DNA from: Desemzia sp. RIT 804
GTDB lineage: Bacteria > Bacillota > Bacilli > Lactobacillales > Carnobacteriaceae
DNA: 64,000 nt
NCBI RefSeq assembly: GCF_016892605.1
Contig: NZ_JAFEMV010000003.1
Location: forward strand, 248,001-312,000
Direction: 5' to 3'
Shown here: positions 53,388 through 63,111 of the stretch, piece after piece
How the letters are laid out: each line of letters opens with the position of its first letter
How positions within the stretch are numbered: the first letter of the stretch is position 1
Translations under genes and position numbers: made by a program
Notes under the pieces: model-generated
Database searches by the model: none
What the model saw: only the letters and a program-made list of their open reading frames with translations
Told to the model about the DNA's origin: nothing

Positions 53388-54620
53388 ATGCCTACAAAGC
53401 AAACAAATGGAAAGTACAAAACAAACTTACGTTATCCTCAAGAGTTTAGAGAGCTAACAGGTGTTAAATCAGATAAATTTCAAAAGACTTTTGCAACGAA
53501 GCAATTAGCCATTAAAGCTGAAAAGGATATGAAGAAAACAATTGCAAGAGCTTTAATAGAGGAGAATGCGAACGCTCTAGAAGTTAAAGGGAAGATGAAG
53601 TTCAAAGAGTTTTATAACACTAAGTGGCTTCCCAGATATGAATTAGGACAAACAGGACGTGGAAATAAAATTCCTAGTGATATTACGATTGAGAATACCA
53701 AAGACTTATTCAGATTGCATATCTTACCGATGTTCGGTCATTATGCTATGAATCATCTCAATGGAAACACTGAAATCATATCTGATGAACTAACCACAAA
53801 ATCTAGAAACTATGCCAATATTAAAATTTTAAAAAGCTATATTCGTTCAATGTTTGATATAGCTGAAATATTAGGTTATATCGAGTTTAATCGCACTACA
53901 AAAGTCATTCAAAGTATCACTGCACCTAAAAAGATTGCATTAGAAGAAAAAAGAATACGTGAAGGAAACCAATCTTTAACAGTAAACGAATTATTAGATT
54001 GGCTAGATGTAGTAAAAACTGAGTTAGAAAAGAAATCACTAAGTTTTCAAGACTACACCCTTTTTATGCTTACTCTATATTTAGGAGATCGCAAAAGTGA
54101 AACGTATGCTCTGCAATGGAAACACATTGATTTTGAGAAACATACAATCCACTTAAAATATGCTTTGGATAAAAAGCAAAAACAAAAAAATACTAAAGGT
54201 GGAAAAGATACACTTGTTCAAGTGTCAGAGACAGTTATGGATCTACTTCAAGAATGGAATGAATTGCAGAAGATTGAATTACAAAAACTAAAGATTACTC
54301 AAACTTCTGAGCAATTCTTATTTACCTACAGTAAACCATCTGGAGAAGTTAATTGTCCCTTACACATTGATTATCTGAACTACCGAATTGACACTTTAAG
54401 AAGACGTCATAAACATCTAGTGCATTTGACTCCACATAAATTACGTCATACTTTTGCAACTCTTGCTAAACAAGGTGGTGCAGATATTAGTAAAATTTCT
54501 GAAGCTTTAACACATTCAGAAATAGCTACGACAAGAATTTATGTGAACACACCAAATGTAGTAAATTTAGATGTCTACAATGCTTTTGATCGGGTTCTAA
54601 AACAAGGTGACTCTCAGTAA
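53388..54620 (+). CDS. int: Tyrosine integrase of the rpsI-specific ICE
   Basis: The 410-residue tyrosine recombinase has an N-terminal arm-binding domain (TNGKYKTNLRYPQEFRELTG), a core-binding domain (~70-170), and the catalytic domain with Arg in YLGDRKSETYALQW, HKLRHTFATLAKQG (H-x-x-R) and THSEIATTRIYVN (Tyr nucleophile). It catalyses site-specific integration and excision at the 3' end of rpsI, which starts only ~86 bp away. The same 12-bp arm repeats occur just after this gene and in the left ends at 17.3 and 21.2 kb. Confidence 0.95.
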   Translation: MPTKQTNGKYKTNLRYPQEFRELTGVKSDKFQKTFATKQLAIKAEKDMKKTIARALIEENANALEVKGKMKFKEFYNTKWLPRYELGQTGRGNKIPSDITIENTKDLFRLHILPMFGHYAMNHLNGNTEIISDELTTKSRNYANIKILKSYIRSMFDIAEILGYIEFNRTTKVIQSITAPKKIALEEKRIREGNQSLTVNELLDWLDVVKTELEKKSLSFQDYTLFMLTLYLGDRKSETYALQWKHIDFEKHTIHLKYALDKKQKQKNTKGGKDTLVQVSETVMDLLQEWNELQKIELQKLKITQTSEQFLFTYSKPSGEVNCPLHIDYLNYRIDTLRRRHKHLVHLTPHKLRHTFATLAKQGGADISKISEALTHSEIATTRIYVNTPNVVNLDVYNAFDRVLKQGDSQ

Positions 54621-54642
54621 TGTGTTCTAAAATGTGTTCTAA
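54619..54642. repeat. Right-end integrase arm repeats (tandem 12-mers)
   Basis: AATGTGTTCTAA occurs twice head to tail (54619-54630, 54631-54642), starting at the int stop codon. The identical 12-mer occurs once in L2 (17346) and once in L3 (21227). Such repeats at both ends are typical arm-type binding sites. Confidence 0.8.
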
Positions 54643-54649
54643 AGTCAAA

Positions 54650-54682
54650 AAAAGACACCTTCCAAAATTTGGAAAGTGCCTT
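54650..54682 (-). terminator. Terminator of rpsI carried by the ICE right end
   Basis: On the minus strand GGCACTTTCC and GGAAGGTGTC pair around AAATTTT, followed by TTTTTTTGAC. A close copy lies at 7958-7985, the displaced chromosomal version. The element thus restores rpsI termination after inserting. Confidence 0.85.
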
Positions 54683-54705
54683 GAAACATTGATATATAAA
54701 TAATA

Positions 54706-54752
54706 TTAACGTTTTGAGAATTGAGAAGCTTTACGAGCTTTCTTAAGACCTG
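54706..54752. other. Attachment site in the 3' end of rpsI (attR side)
   Basis: The last ~15 codons of rpsI, including AGCTTTACGAGCTTTCTTAA and GACCTGG, are the sequence duplicated at 8003-8050 and 17207-17251. The exact crossover cannot be fixed from one sequence. Confidence 0.75.
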
Positions 54753-55098
54753 GTTTTTTACGTTCTTTCATACGAGGGTCACGTGTTAATAGACCAGCTG
54801 ATTTTAATGGTGCACGGAAAGAAGGATCTACTTCTAACAATGCGCGAGCGATACCGTGACGAGCTGCTCCAGCTTGTCCAGCGTATCCACCACCATTAAC
54901 GTTGATGATGATATCGTAGTTACCTGTAGTTTCAGTTACTTCTAAAGGTTGTTTTACAATAACGTGTAAACTTTCGTATGGAAGATATTCAGCGATATCT
55001 TTTTTGTTGAACATGATTTTACCTGTACCTGGTACTAGGCGTACACGTGCAGTTGAGTTTTTACGACGTCCTGTTGCAGTATATTGTACTTGTGCCAA
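54706..55098 (-). CDS. rpsI: 30S ribosomal protein S9
   Basis: The 130-residue protein is complete: [20 protein letters not shown] at the N-terminus, [20 protein letters not shown] in the middle and [17 protein letters not shown] at the C-terminus, whose basic tail reaches the decoding centre. The last codons are re-created by the integrated element, so the protein is unchanged. It forms an operon with rplM 13 bp upstream. Confidence 0.98.
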   Translation of the reverse strand: MAQVQYTATGRRKNSTARVRLVPGTGKIMFNKKDIAEYLPYESLHVIVKQPLEVTETTGNYDIIINVNGGGYAGQAGAARHGIARALLEVDPSFRAPLKSAGLLTRDPRMKERKKPGLKKARKASQFSKR

Positions 55099-55111
55099 TG
55101 AAATTCCCTCC

Positions 55112-55558
55112 TTAAATTAAGTCTGTAATGTCTAATGTTTTTGGTTGTTGTGCTTGGTGGCTGTGATCAGCACCGCCGTAAACGTGTAATTTCATGCCTT
55201 GTTTACGTCCCAAAGTGTTTTTAGGAAGCATACCTTTTACAGACAATTCGATTAATTTACGAGAGTCTTTAGCACGTAATTCACCAGCAGAGATTTGTTT
55301 CAATCCACCTGGGTTACCATCGATGTTACGAGAGTAAATTTTATCAGTTGCTTTTTTACCTGTTAATTTTACTTGATCTGCATTGATTACAATTACAAAG
55401 TCCCCTGTATCAACATGAGGAGTGTAAGTTGGTTTATTTTTTCCACGTAAGATAGTTGCAACTACAGTAGATAAACGACCTAATGGGATATCAGTAGCAT
55501 CGATTACATACCAGTTACGTTCTACTTCGTTTGGTTTAGCCATATAAGTTGTACGCAC
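55112..55558 (-). CDS. rplM: 50S ribosomal protein L13
   Basis: The protein has 148 residues when started at the GTG at 55558, giving [20 protein letters not shown], the normal L13 N-terminus, with GGAGGAAATTAAC upstream. The longer ORF to 55627 is not supported. It contains [40 protein letters not shown] and [10 protein letters not shown]. First gene of the rplM-rpsI operon. Confidence 0.97.
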   Translation of the reverse strand: MRTTYMAKPNEVERNWYVIDATDIPLGRLSTVVATILRGKNKPTYTPHVDTGDFVIVINADQVKLTGKKATDKIYSRNIDGNPGGLKQISAGELRAKDSRKLIELSVKGMLPKNTLGRKQGMKLHVYGGADHSHQAQQPKTLDITDLI

Positions 55559-55885
55559 GTTAATTTCCTCCATATTCTTCTGTTTGTTTGAATGCATAAT
55601 AAGTTTCCGGGGCTCATCATGGGGCAAACAATACCATATAATATCTTACCTTTTTTTTGTTTGGATGTCAATAATTTAGAAGATAAAAATGCGATTCTTT
55701 AAGTCTTTTTTTTGAACAACTTATCCGTGTGGATCTCTCTTGTTTTTTCATCATCTAATAGTCGTAATACTTAATTTTTATCTGCTTATGACTGATAGCT
55801 TTATTTATTAACTACTCTATAAAGTATATGAATACCTGCTCCTAATGTTGGTAGAAACCTGTATTGCTTAAACACCAACTTCTAG

Positions 55886-56062
55886 AAATTCCTGGAGGAA
55901 TCGGGGTTGCTGGTAGCCATGTAAAGGATGCAATGTGAATTATAAAGTATTTGCGCTTCAGCGCTTATGCTTTATTTGAAGCTTGCAAGCTTGGAGACAG
56001 CGGCTCCAAGCGTTCCCATGGCTCTCACCAAGCAACCCCGACTCCTTCAGTGCTTTCTTTAC
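55886..56062. repeat. Long imperfect inverted repeat with nested hairpins
   Basis: GGAATCGGGGTTGCTGGTAG then CCATG at the left pairs with CATGG then CTCTCACCAAGCAACCCCGA at the right (continuing CTCC). The interior holds GCGCTTCAGCGC, AAGCTTGCAAGCTT and GCTTGGAGACAGCGGCTCCAAGC. The unit is GC-richer than its surroundings. The rest of 55559-56079 has no gene. It may be a mobile palindromic repeat or a non-coding RNA. Confidence 0.55.
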
Positions 56063-56079
56063 CACAAGTTATCCATTAT

Positions 56080-56130
56080 AAGACACATAAACAGGAGCTG
56101 ATACTTCTCCAGCTCCTGTTTATGTGTCTC
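56080..56130. terminator. Strong bidirectional terminator
   Basis: AGACACATAAACAGGAGCTG and CAGCTCCTGTTTATGTGTCT form a 20-bp perfect stem with a ~10-base loop just after the lipoprotein gene stop codon. Confidence 0.88.
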
Positions 56131-56132
56131 TA

Positions 56133-56516
56133 TTATTCAGCCAACTCTTCATCAATCAACAATTCATTAGCTTTAAAATCTACTAATTTCAATCGGTTGT
56201 CTGATTTGATGTAGATACTCTTATAAGCTTGTTGTCCATCTTCAACAAAAATGATGACTCTAGTCCCTGGATTGTCTGTGACCAGATGCCCTTCTACTGT
56301 ATCCAAATCGATCTCTTCTTGTATAGCGCTCAGTTCAGGATAGTCAGTCGCTTGAATCGGGTCTGCGGACTCATAGTCTTCTTCAGGTACTTGTTCAAAC
56401 TCTTCTTCTACGATTTCAGAACTTGTCGTGACTTCATTATTTCCAGGCGCTTCAAATTCTTCATCACCACATCCGGCAAACATCAAAAGAGTTAAAGCTA
56501 GTAAAAGTAATTTCAT
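56133..56516 (-). CDS. Small acidic lipoprotein of unknown function
   Basis: The 127-residue protein starts at ATG 56516 (AAGGAG 8 bases upstream); the longer ORF adds five unsupported codons. Signal peptide MKLLLLALTLLMFAGC with lipobox FAGC puts it on the outer face of the membrane. A Glu-rich linker (~25-55) is followed by a small domain (VEGHLVTDNPGTRVIIFVED; YKSIYIKSDNRLKLVDF). No named function recognised. It lies between truA and rplM. Confidence 0.8.
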   Translation of the reverse strand: MKLLLLALTLLMFAGCGDEEFEAPGNNEVTTSSEIVEEEFEQVPEEDYESADPIQATDYPELSAIQEEIDLDTVEGHLVTDNPGTRVIIFVEDGQQAYKSIYIKSDNRLKLVDFKANELLIDEELAE

Positions 56517-56587
56517 AGTTGTCTCCTTCAAAATAAAAAAATTTTAATTCGTGTCCCTATTTTAACAAATCGATCTCTATAATTCGA

Positions 56588-57394
56588 CTATTTCACTTCT
56601 TCTTTGACCGTTTCAAAAATCGTGCCTTTCGTTGCTTCATGCTTGTCATAGAATGTCTCCATCATATACAAACCATGTGCAGCTGCAGTCGGTCCAGCTT
56701 GATTGCGGTCTTTTACCTCTAATAAGCGCTTGATGTCATCTGCTGGGCGCAAACCGTTGGCTATTTGCAACAAGGTACCGACAAAGATGCGGACCATGTT
56801 GTATAAGAAGCCATTGCCTCTAAACGTAAAGATCAATTCTCCATTCAACTCATCTAGTTCGACTTTCGCTTCGTAAACGGTACGGACCTTGACTTCTTTG
56901 CCGCTGTTGCTGGCACAAAAACTTGTGAAATCATGTTCTCCGATCAAATCACTCAAAGCTGTCTCTAAAGCTTCCATATTGATTCGGTAAGGATGGTGCA
57001 AGGCATACAACCGTTTAAAGGGACTCATAACTCGATTGATATCCACTCGGTACTGGTACTTTTTCCCTGCTGTAGAATATTGTGCATGAAAGTCTTTGTC
57101 CACTATTTCTGCAGTGTAAAAAGATAGTTCATCTGTCGTCAAACTATTCAATGCTCGCAACATATTCTCAGGCGGCAAATAAATCGGGTAATCAAAATGT
57201 ACCACTTGTCCTTTAGCATGGACACCTGAATCCGTACGCCCGGCACTGCGTAGTTTGATTGTTTGCCCTTTAGTCATGATGCCCAAAGCTTTTTCGATTT
57301 CTCCTTGGACTGTACGCCCATTGGGTTGTATTTGGAATCCCACAAATTGGCTTCCATCATATTGTAATAATACTTTGTAACGATAGCTTTCCAT
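56588..57394 (-). CDS. truA: tRNA pseudouridine synthase A
   Basis: The 268-residue enzyme makes pseudouridine at positions 38-40 of the tRNA anticodon stem. It has the catalytic Asp in RSAGRTDSGVHA (~55), YDGSQFVGFQIQPNGRTVQG near the start and RGNGFLYNMVRIFVGTLL towards the end. It is about 20 residues longer than the usual TruA because of a C-terminal tail. It is encoded after ecfT, as is usual in Lactobacillales. Confidence 0.95.
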   Translation of the reverse strand: MESYRYKVLLQYDGSQFVGFQIQPNGRTVQGEIEKALGIMTKGQTIKLRSAGRTDSGVHAKGQVVHFDYPIYLPPENMLRALNSLTTDELSFYTAEIVDKDFHAQYSTAGKKYQYRVDINRVMSPFKRLYALHHPYRINMEALETALSDLIGEHDFTSFCASNSGKEVKVRTVYEAKVELDELNGELIFTFRGNGFLYNMVRIFVGTLLQIANGLRPADDIKRLLEVKDRNQAGPTAAAHGLYMMETFYDKHEATKGTIFETVKEEVK

Positions 57395-57744
57395 GTGCTG
57401 CCTCCTTAATATACTTTAATGTCTCTTTCCTCTATATAGAAGTACTCTATACATTGACCGACTTAATTTTTGCGTAACCTTTTTAGAAGTTTTAATTTAT
57501 AAAGGGCACGCAAAATTTATTTATGTGCCTTTTTTTATACATTTATATTTAAAAAGGAACACAAATTATTTTTGCGTTCCTTTTTCTGAACTTTAAAGTT
57601 TATTCAGGAACGTAAAAGTGGCAAACTCATTAAGTAGAGCCCTATGTGTTCATGCTGTCGATCTACATTAAAAAAGACGCCTCATACAACAAATAGCGTT
57701 GGAAGCGTCTCGTGGATAAGGCGTTTGTTGCATTTCTTTATCGT
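57395..57744. other. Intergenic region with repeated hairpins between ecfT and truA
   Basis: There is no gene. AAAGGGCAC ... GTGCCTTTTTTT (57497-57536) and AAAAGGAAC ... GTTCCTTTTT (57553-57590) are two terminator-like hairpins of similar design. AGACGC ... GCGTCT lies at 57668-57710. Several could end the ecf transcript before truA. Confidence 0.55.
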
Positions 57745-58542
57745 TTAATTTCTTAAAAAGACCAATGCTGCAGTAATCAATACAAACACTACCATCACTA
57801 ATGTATCTGAAGCACTCCAGTCCAATTTGCGGAACTTCGTACGGCCTTCACCACCGCTGTATCCTCTGGCTTCCATAGCTGTTGCCAGCTCTTCTGCACG
57901 GTTGAATGAACTCACGAATAAAGGAATCAGTAATGGGACAATGGCTTTCATTTGCTGGAAGACATTTCCTTCGCCAAAGTCTACCCCTCTAGCTCGCTGT
58001 GCATTCATGATCTTTTCCGTTTCATCCATCAATGTAGGAACGAAACGAAGGGCTATAGACAGCATCAAAGCTATTTCGTACACAGGAACCTTCAAAGCGA
58101 TCAAAGGACGCATCAGATACTCTAAAGCGTCAGTTAATGATAACGGCATAGTCGTCAACGTCAACAGTGTCGACATAAAGATAATCAATACGAAACGGCA
58201 GAAAATGAATACCCCATTCAACAACCCTTGAGAAGTCAGCATAAGTATTCCCCACTGGAAGTAGACTTCTCCTCCCCCAGTAAAGAGAACTTGTAAGATG
58301 ACCGTAAACAGGATAAGCCATATCATGGGTTTGATCCCATTGATAAAGAAGCTGAATTTGATTTCTGATAACAAGACAGCTGTCAACACGAAAATGAATA
58401 AGAGCAAATACGTTTGCCAGTTGTTAGCCAAAAAGATCACGAAGATAAACAGGATCGTACTGAGCAGTTTCGCTCTGGGATCCAGCCGATGAATCCATGA
58501 AGTACCAGGAATGTAACGACCAAATATTAGTTTCTCCATCAT
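57745..58542 (-). CDS. ecfT: ECF transporter transmembrane component EcfT
   Basis: The 265-residue membrane protein has five to six helices and the two coupling-helix motifs AQRARGVDF (ARG) and AMEARGYSGGEGRT (ARG), which dock onto the EcfA ATPases. It is the shared scaffold for vitamin S components such as ThiW at 6.6 kb. It overlaps ecfA2 by four bases. Confidence 0.96.
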   Translation of the reverse strand: MMEKLIFGRYIPGTSWIHRLDPRAKLLSTILFIFVIFLANNWQTYLLLFIFVLTAVLLSEIKFSFFINGIKPMIWLILFTVILQVLFTGGGEVYFQWGILMLTSQGLLNGVFIFCRFVLIIFMSTLLTLTTMPLSLTDALEYLMRPLIALKVPVYEIALMLSIALRFVPTLMDETEKIMNAQRARGVDFGEGNVFQQMKAIVPLLIPLFVSSFNRAEELATAMEARGYSGGEGRTKFRKLDWSASDTLVMVVFVLITAALVFLRN

Positions 58543-59429
58543 TTGGCATCACCGCCTTCAATTGAAGAAGAGGCTAAATGAGCTACTAACTGATCCGCCA
58601 GCTCGTCTGTAGTTAACGGTATATCACCAAGTCGAAGACCAATACGCTCTTCTAAACGACTTGCAAAGGAAACTGTAGCCGGTACATCCAATTGTTTGCT
58701 TTCCAACCAAGGTTCATTTTGGAAGATCTCTCGTGGAGGCCCTTCTTTAACGACAGTTCCTTGCTCTAAAATGATCACATGATTGGCGTAGCTTGCTACA
58801 TCTTCCATTTGGTGTGTCACTAAAACAATAGTCATGCCATGTTCTTTATACAATTGATAGAACATATCCATCATTTCTTTGCGGCCTTTTGGATCTAATC
58901 CAGCTGTAGGCTCATCCAAAACTAAGACTTCCGGTTCCATCGCTAAAACACCCGCTATCGCGACGCGGCGCATCTGTCCCCCTGATAAGTCAAATGGCGA
59001 ACGTTCCATATAGGTCTCGTCTAATCCGACTAACGGCAGCATACGTTTAGCGATTTCAACACCTTCTTCTTCAGTAGCTCCGAAGTTTTTGGGTCCAAAG
59101 GCAATGTCTTTTGCGATCGTTTCCTCGAACAATTGAGATTCCGGAAATTGAAACACGATACCCACCTTTTTACGGATGCTTTTAAGGTTTTTATTATTGG
59201 TTGTCGAAACGATTTCGCGGTCTCCAATGATGACTTTGCCTTCAGTCGGTTTATTTAACGCATTTAAATGGCGCAATATCGTGGATTTTCCACTTCCAGT
59301 ATGTCCAACAAGAGCTGTGTAGCTACCATCTTTAATGTCAAAGTCAATATCGTATAGCGCTCGGCTTTCGAATGGTGTGCCTTTTTGGTATGTGTACCCT
59401 ACTTTTTCGAAAGTAATGTCCATAACCAT
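58539..59429 (-). CDS. ecfA2: ECF transporter ATPase EcfA2
   Basis: The 296-residue ATPase has Walker A GHTGSGKST, Q-loop FQFPESQLFEETIAKDIAFG, signature LSGGQMRRVAIAG, Walker B VLVLDEPTAGLDP and switch VTHQMEDV. The start may be the second ATG (59423), which has GGTGG at better spacing. It overlaps the end of ecfA1. Confidence 0.96.
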   Translation of the reverse strand: MVMDITFEKVGYTYQKGTPFESRALYDIDFDIKDGSYTALVGHTGSGKSTILRHLNALNKPTEGKVIIGDREIVSTTNNKNLKSIRKKVGIVFQFPESQLFEETIAKDIAFGPKNFGATEEEGVEIAKRMLPLVGLDETYMERSPFDLSGGQMRRVAIAGVLAMEPEVLVLDEPTAGLDPKGRKEMMDMFYQLYKEHGMTIVLVTHQMEDVASYANHVIILEQGTVVKEGPPREIFQNEPWLESKQLDVPATVSFASRLEERIGLRLGDIPLTTDELADQLVAHLASSSIEGGDAK

Positions 59430-60238
59430 TCCACCATCCCTTCTTCTGTTAAGTATGTTTCAGGAACTTTTATGCCTCTTTCTTCCAAAGCCACTTTCAA
59501 TTTTTCTGGGAATGGCAAATCCAATCCCATATCTATCAGTTGGTCTCCATTTGAAAAGATTTCTTGTGGAGTTCCTTCTTTCACTAATTTACCTTCTTGC
59601 ATCACCAAGACACGATTAGCATTTGCAGCTTCGTCGATATCATGTGTAATCGAAATAACGGTCAAGTTTTCTTTTTCTTTGATTTGTTGCACTGTTTCAA
59701 TAACTTCTTGTCGTCCTTGAGGGTCCAGCATACTAGTTGCTTCATCTAAAATAATGATTTTAGGGGCAATGGCCACAACTCCAGCAATCGCTACTCGTTG
59801 TTTTTGACCTCCAGAAAGACGCGCTGGTTCTCTTTCTTTGAAATCCAGCATCTTTACTTGTGAAAGTGCAGATTCTACTCTCTTCAACATTTCGTCTCTA
59901 GGGACAGCTTGGTTTTCTAAACCAAACGCCACATCATCTTGAACAGTTGAACCGACAAATTGATTATCCGGGTTTTGAAAAACCATTCCAACTTTTTCGC
60001 GGATCTCCCAAATATTTTCTTCTGTTAGAGCCAGTTGATCAACAAAGACTTCTCCGCTGTCTGGAGCGATCAAGCCATTGATCGTTTTTGCTAGCGTAGA
60101 TTTGCCTGATCCATTAGGTCCGATGATGGCGATCCATTCGCCTTCTTCGATTTCTAAAGATACTCCATTCAGAGCAGGTCGTATACTTGTTTCATCATAT
60201 TTGTATATTAAATTATTTAATGTAATGATTTTATTCAT
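59399..60238 (-). CDS. ecfA1: ECF transporter ATPase EcfA1
   Basis: This 279-residue ATPase has Walker A GPNGSGKST, FQNPDNQFVGSTVQDDVAFG, signature LSGGQKQRVAIAG, Walker B IIILDEATSMLDP and switch ITHDIDEA. Heterodimer partner of EcfA2; together they energise vitamin uptake. Confidence 0.96.
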   Translation of the reverse strand: MNKIITLNNLIYKYDETSIRPALNGVSLEIEEGEWIAIIGPNGSGKSTLAKTINGLIAPDSGEVFVDQLALTEENIWEIREKVGMVFQNPDNQFVGSTVQDDVAFGLENQAVPRDEMLKRVESALSQVKMLDFKEREPARLSGGQKQRVAIAGVVAIAPKIIILDEATSMLDPQGRQEVIETVQQIKEKENLTVISITHDIDEAANANRVLVMQEGKLVKEGTPQEIFSNGDQLIDMGLDLPFPEKLKVALEERGIKVPETYLTEEGMVEWLWTLLSKK

Positions 60239-60727
60239 GGCTAACTCCCCACGTCTTCTATTATGGTTACAGCATCATCAAAGACAATACTGCTATGCAG
60301 ATTAAGTTGCGCAGACACACCTTTTGAACATATTGCTTTCTTGTCAGCAGTCTTGTCACCTGTCATGGTCCATTACGTAATTATTATACACTATTCTACT
60401 ATACAGACCATCTCGTTTTGCAGAAAATCAAACAAGTTCATTTTTCTTTTTACTTTAAAGTAACTGAAAAATAAGAGTCTCTCCTAATTTTCAGCTGCTT
60501 TAAAATAAAAAAAATCACTTTAATTGATGAATGTACCTCTCTTAGAGAACAGATTCTCTAAGAGAAGTTTAGAGCTAGACTAGAAAGATATTACTATCTA
60601 TTCATCATCATAACACTCCGATCATACATCTAAAAAAGTGAACGTCATTTTTTGCTTATTATTTAACCATTTGTCTAACAGAGTTGTTTTGACAAATGGC
60701 TAAATTATGAAGTGCTGGTCGAATGAA
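60239..60727. other. Intergenic region between rplQ and ecfA1
   Basis: No gene. CTTAGAGA..TCTCTAAG hairpin at 60540-60562, and ACCATTTGTC ... GACAAATGGT-type pairing at 60665-60703, just after rplQ, which may end the ribosomal operon. Confidence 0.5.
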
Positions 60728-61108
60728 TTAAACTAATTCAATAACTACCATTGGTGCACCATCACCGCGACGGTTTTCAGTTTTCAAAATACGAGTGTAT
60801 CCACCTTGACGTTCAGTATAACGTGGTGCAATGTCCCCGAATAATTTTTGTAAAGCTGATTCAACGATGATTGCATCTTCTTCTTCTTTAACTGTTGCAA
60901 CTTCGTTACGAACGAAAGCAGCAGCACGACGACGAGCAGCTAAATCGCCTTTTTTACCTAAAGTAATCATTTTTTCTGTAGTTTTGCGAACTTCTTTAGC
61001 GCGAGCTTCAGTAGTCACAATACGTTCGTTAATGATTAGATCAGAAGTTAAATCACGCAACATAGCTTTACGTTGAGAGCTTGTACGTCCTAATTTACGG
61101 TAACCCAT
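60728..61108 (-). CDS. rplQ: 50S ribosomal protein L17
   Basis: The 126-residue protein has [40 protein letters not shown], and ends [12 protein letters not shown]. Last gene of the ribosomal alpha operon, 30 bp after rpoA. Confidence 0.98.
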   Translation of the reverse strand: MGYRKLGRTSSQRKAMLRDLTSDLIINERIVTTEARAKEVRKTTEKMITLGKKGDLAARRRAAAFVRNEVATVKEEEDAIIVESALQKLFGDIAPRYTERQGGYTRILKTENRRGDGAPMVVIELV

Positions 61109-61138
61109 TGTATATTATCCTCCCTTGATACAGTACTA

Positions 61139-62083
61139 CTAGTCTTCGTGGCGTAATCCCAATTCAAGTTCATTCAGTTTGAATTTAACTTCTTCAAGTG
61201 ATTTACGTCCAAGATTACGTACCTTAATCATTTCAGCTTCTGATTTGTCAGTCAACTCTTGTACAGTGTTGATTCCAGCACGTTTCAAACAGTTGTATGA
61301 ACGTACAGACAAATCAAGTTCTTCTATTGTCATTTCAAGTTTTTTCTCTTTTTGAGTCTCTTCTTTTTCCACCATGATTTCCACTTTACGTGTTTCATCC
61401 GTTAGATTTACGAAGATATTCAAGTGTTCTGTAAGAATTCGAGCGGCTAAACTAACTGCCTCTTCAGGGCTAATTGAACCGTCTGTCCATACATCAAGTG
61501 TTAATTTGTCAAAAGCGTCTTTTTGACCCACTCGAGTGTTTTCAACTTGATAGTTCACACGACTAACTGGGGTGTAGATTGAATCGACTGGCAATACACC
61601 AATAGGCATATCGTCTTTTTTATTGTGTTCAGCTCTTGCGTAACCTCTACCTTTTCTAGCTGTCATACGTACATGGAAATGTCCGCCTTCTGCTACTGTA
61701 CAGATATACAAGTCAGGGTTCAAGATTTCAACATCACTATCAAAAATGATGTCTGCTGCTGTAACCACTGCAGGGCCTTTCACATCGATTTCAATTGTCT
61801 TGTCCTCTTCAGAGTATAATTTGAGTGCCAACTTTTTAATATTTAAGATGATTGCTGTAACATCCTCAACAACACCGTCAATAGTAGAAAATTCATGTAA
61901 AACACTGTCAATTTGAATATTTGTTACAGCTGCTCCCGGAAGAGAAGACAATAAAATACGACGTAGGGAATTACCCAACGTTGTTCCATATCCACGTTCA
62001 AGTGGCTCTACAACGAATTTACCAAACTTGGCATCATCGCTGATCTCAATCGTTTCAATTCTTGGCTTTTCAATTTCGATCAT
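61139..62083 (-). CDS. rpoA: RNA polymerase alpha subunit
   Basis: The protein has 314 residues from the ATG at 62083 ([20 protein letters not shown]), with AAAGGGG 11 bases upstream; the ORF's extra seven codons are unlikely. The N-terminal dimerisation domain has [20 protein letters not shown]. The C-terminal domain has [20 protein letters not shown] and [19 protein letters not shown], which bind UP elements and activators. Confidence 0.98.
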   Translation of the reverse strand: MIEIEKPRIETIEISDDAKFGKFVVEPLERGYGTTLGNSLRRILLSSLPGAAVTNIQIDSVLHEFSTIDGVVEDVTAIILNIKKLALKLYSEEDKTIEIDVKGPAVVTAADIIFDSDVEILNPDLYICTVAEGGHFHVRMTARKGRGYARAEHNKKDDMPIGVLPVDSIYTPVSRVNYQVENTRVGQKDAFDKLTLDVWTDGSISPEEAVSLAARILTEHLNIFVNLTDETRKVEIMVEKEETQKEKKLEMTIEELDLSVRSYNCLKRAGINTVQELTDKSEAEMIKVRNLGRKSLEEVKFKLNELELGLRHED

Positions 62084-62159
62084 TCTGCTATTTACCCCTT
62101 TCAAAACGTTAAGTTCATGTTATCGAGTGCAAACCTACAAAAAATGAAGCAGCTCTCAA

Positions 62160-62546
62160 TTAAACACGACGGCGTTTTGGAGGGCGGCATCCATTATGAG
62201 GAATTGGAGTTACGTCACGAATAGCTGTAACTTCTAAACCTGTTGCTTGCAAAGAACGAATTGCTGCTTCACGACCTGAACCAGGACCTTTAACTGCAAC
62301 TTCGACTGTTTTCATTCCATTTTCCATACTTACTTTAGCTGCTGCTTCAGCTGCTAATTGAGCTGCAAATGGAGTTGATTTTTTTGATCCGCGGAAACCT
62401 AGTGATCCAGCTGATGACCATGAAATTGCGTTACCATGAGTATCAGTAATCATTACAATAGTGTTGTTGAATGTTGAACGGATATGAGCTACTCCGGTCT
62501 CGATATTTTTTTTCACACGACGTTTGCGTTGAACTTTTCTTGCCAT
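62160..62546 (-). CDS. rpsK: 30S ribosomal protein S11
   Basis: 128 residues: [40 protein letters not shown], and the end [20 protein letters not shown]. Part of the platform of the small subunit. AGGAGG lies upstream of the start. Confidence 0.98.
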   Translation of the reverse strand: MARKVQRKRRVKKNIETGVAHIRSTFNNTIVMITDTHGNAISWSSAGSLGFRGSKKSTPFAAQLAAEAAAKVSMENGMKTVEVAVKGPGSGREAAIRSLQATGLEVTAIRDVTPIPHNGCRPPKRRRV

Positions 62547-62571
62547 TAAGGTTTACCTCCTTACTTCTGAA

Positions 62572-62937
62572 TTATTTTTTCTTACCTGCAATTGCCTTAG
62601 CTGGGCCTTTACGAGTACGTGCATTATTTTTCGTGTTTTGTCCACGAACTGGTAATCCACGACGGTGACGCATGCCTCGGTATGATCCAATATCAATCAA
62701 ACGTTTGATATTTTGGCTTACTTCACGACGAAGATCTCCTTCTAATTTCAAATTGTCTACTTCCACACGGATAGCGTCCAATTGATCATTAGTAAGATCG
62801 CGTACGCGAATATCTTCTGATACACCAGCTGCTTTTAAAACTGCACTGGATGTTGTTTTACCGATTCCATATACATAAGTTAGAGAAATTACTACACGTT
62901 TGTCACGTGGAATATCTACACCTGCAATACGAGCCAT
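62572..62937 (-). CDS. rpsM: 30S ribosomal protein S13
   Basis: 121 residues: [40 protein letters not shown], with a basic tail. Contacts the large subunit and the P-site tRNA. Encoded 25 bp before rpsK. Confidence 0.98.
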   Translation of the reverse strand: MARIAGVDIPRDKRVVISLTYVYGIGKTTSSAVLKAAGVSEDIRVRDLTNDQLDAIRVEVDNLKLEGDLRREVSQNIKRLIDIGSYRGMRHRRGLPVRGQNTKNNARTRKGPAKAIAGKKK

Positions 62938-62963
62938 TACAATTACACCTCCTGATTTTTTTA

Positions 62964-63077
62964 TTATCCTTGACGTTGTTTATGTTTTGGATTTTCACAA
63001 ATAACCATTACCCGGCCATTACGACGGATAACTTTACATTTATCACACATTTTTTTAACTGATGGTCTTACTTTCAT
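62964..63077 (-). CDS. rpmJ: 50S ribosomal protein L36
   Basis: The 37-residue protein, [20 protein letters not shown] then [17 protein letters not shown], has the zinc-ribbon ligands Cys 11, Cys 14, Cys 27 and His 32. This is the zinc-binding (C+) form. The gene is too short for most length cut-offs and lies between infA and rpsM with a GGAGGG site. Confidence 0.97.
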   Translation of the reverse strand: MKVRPSVKKMCDKCKVIRRNGRVMVICENPKHKQRQG

Positions 63078-63111
63078 GAACTAACCCTCCTATTTTAGTG
63101 ACGGAGTGCAA

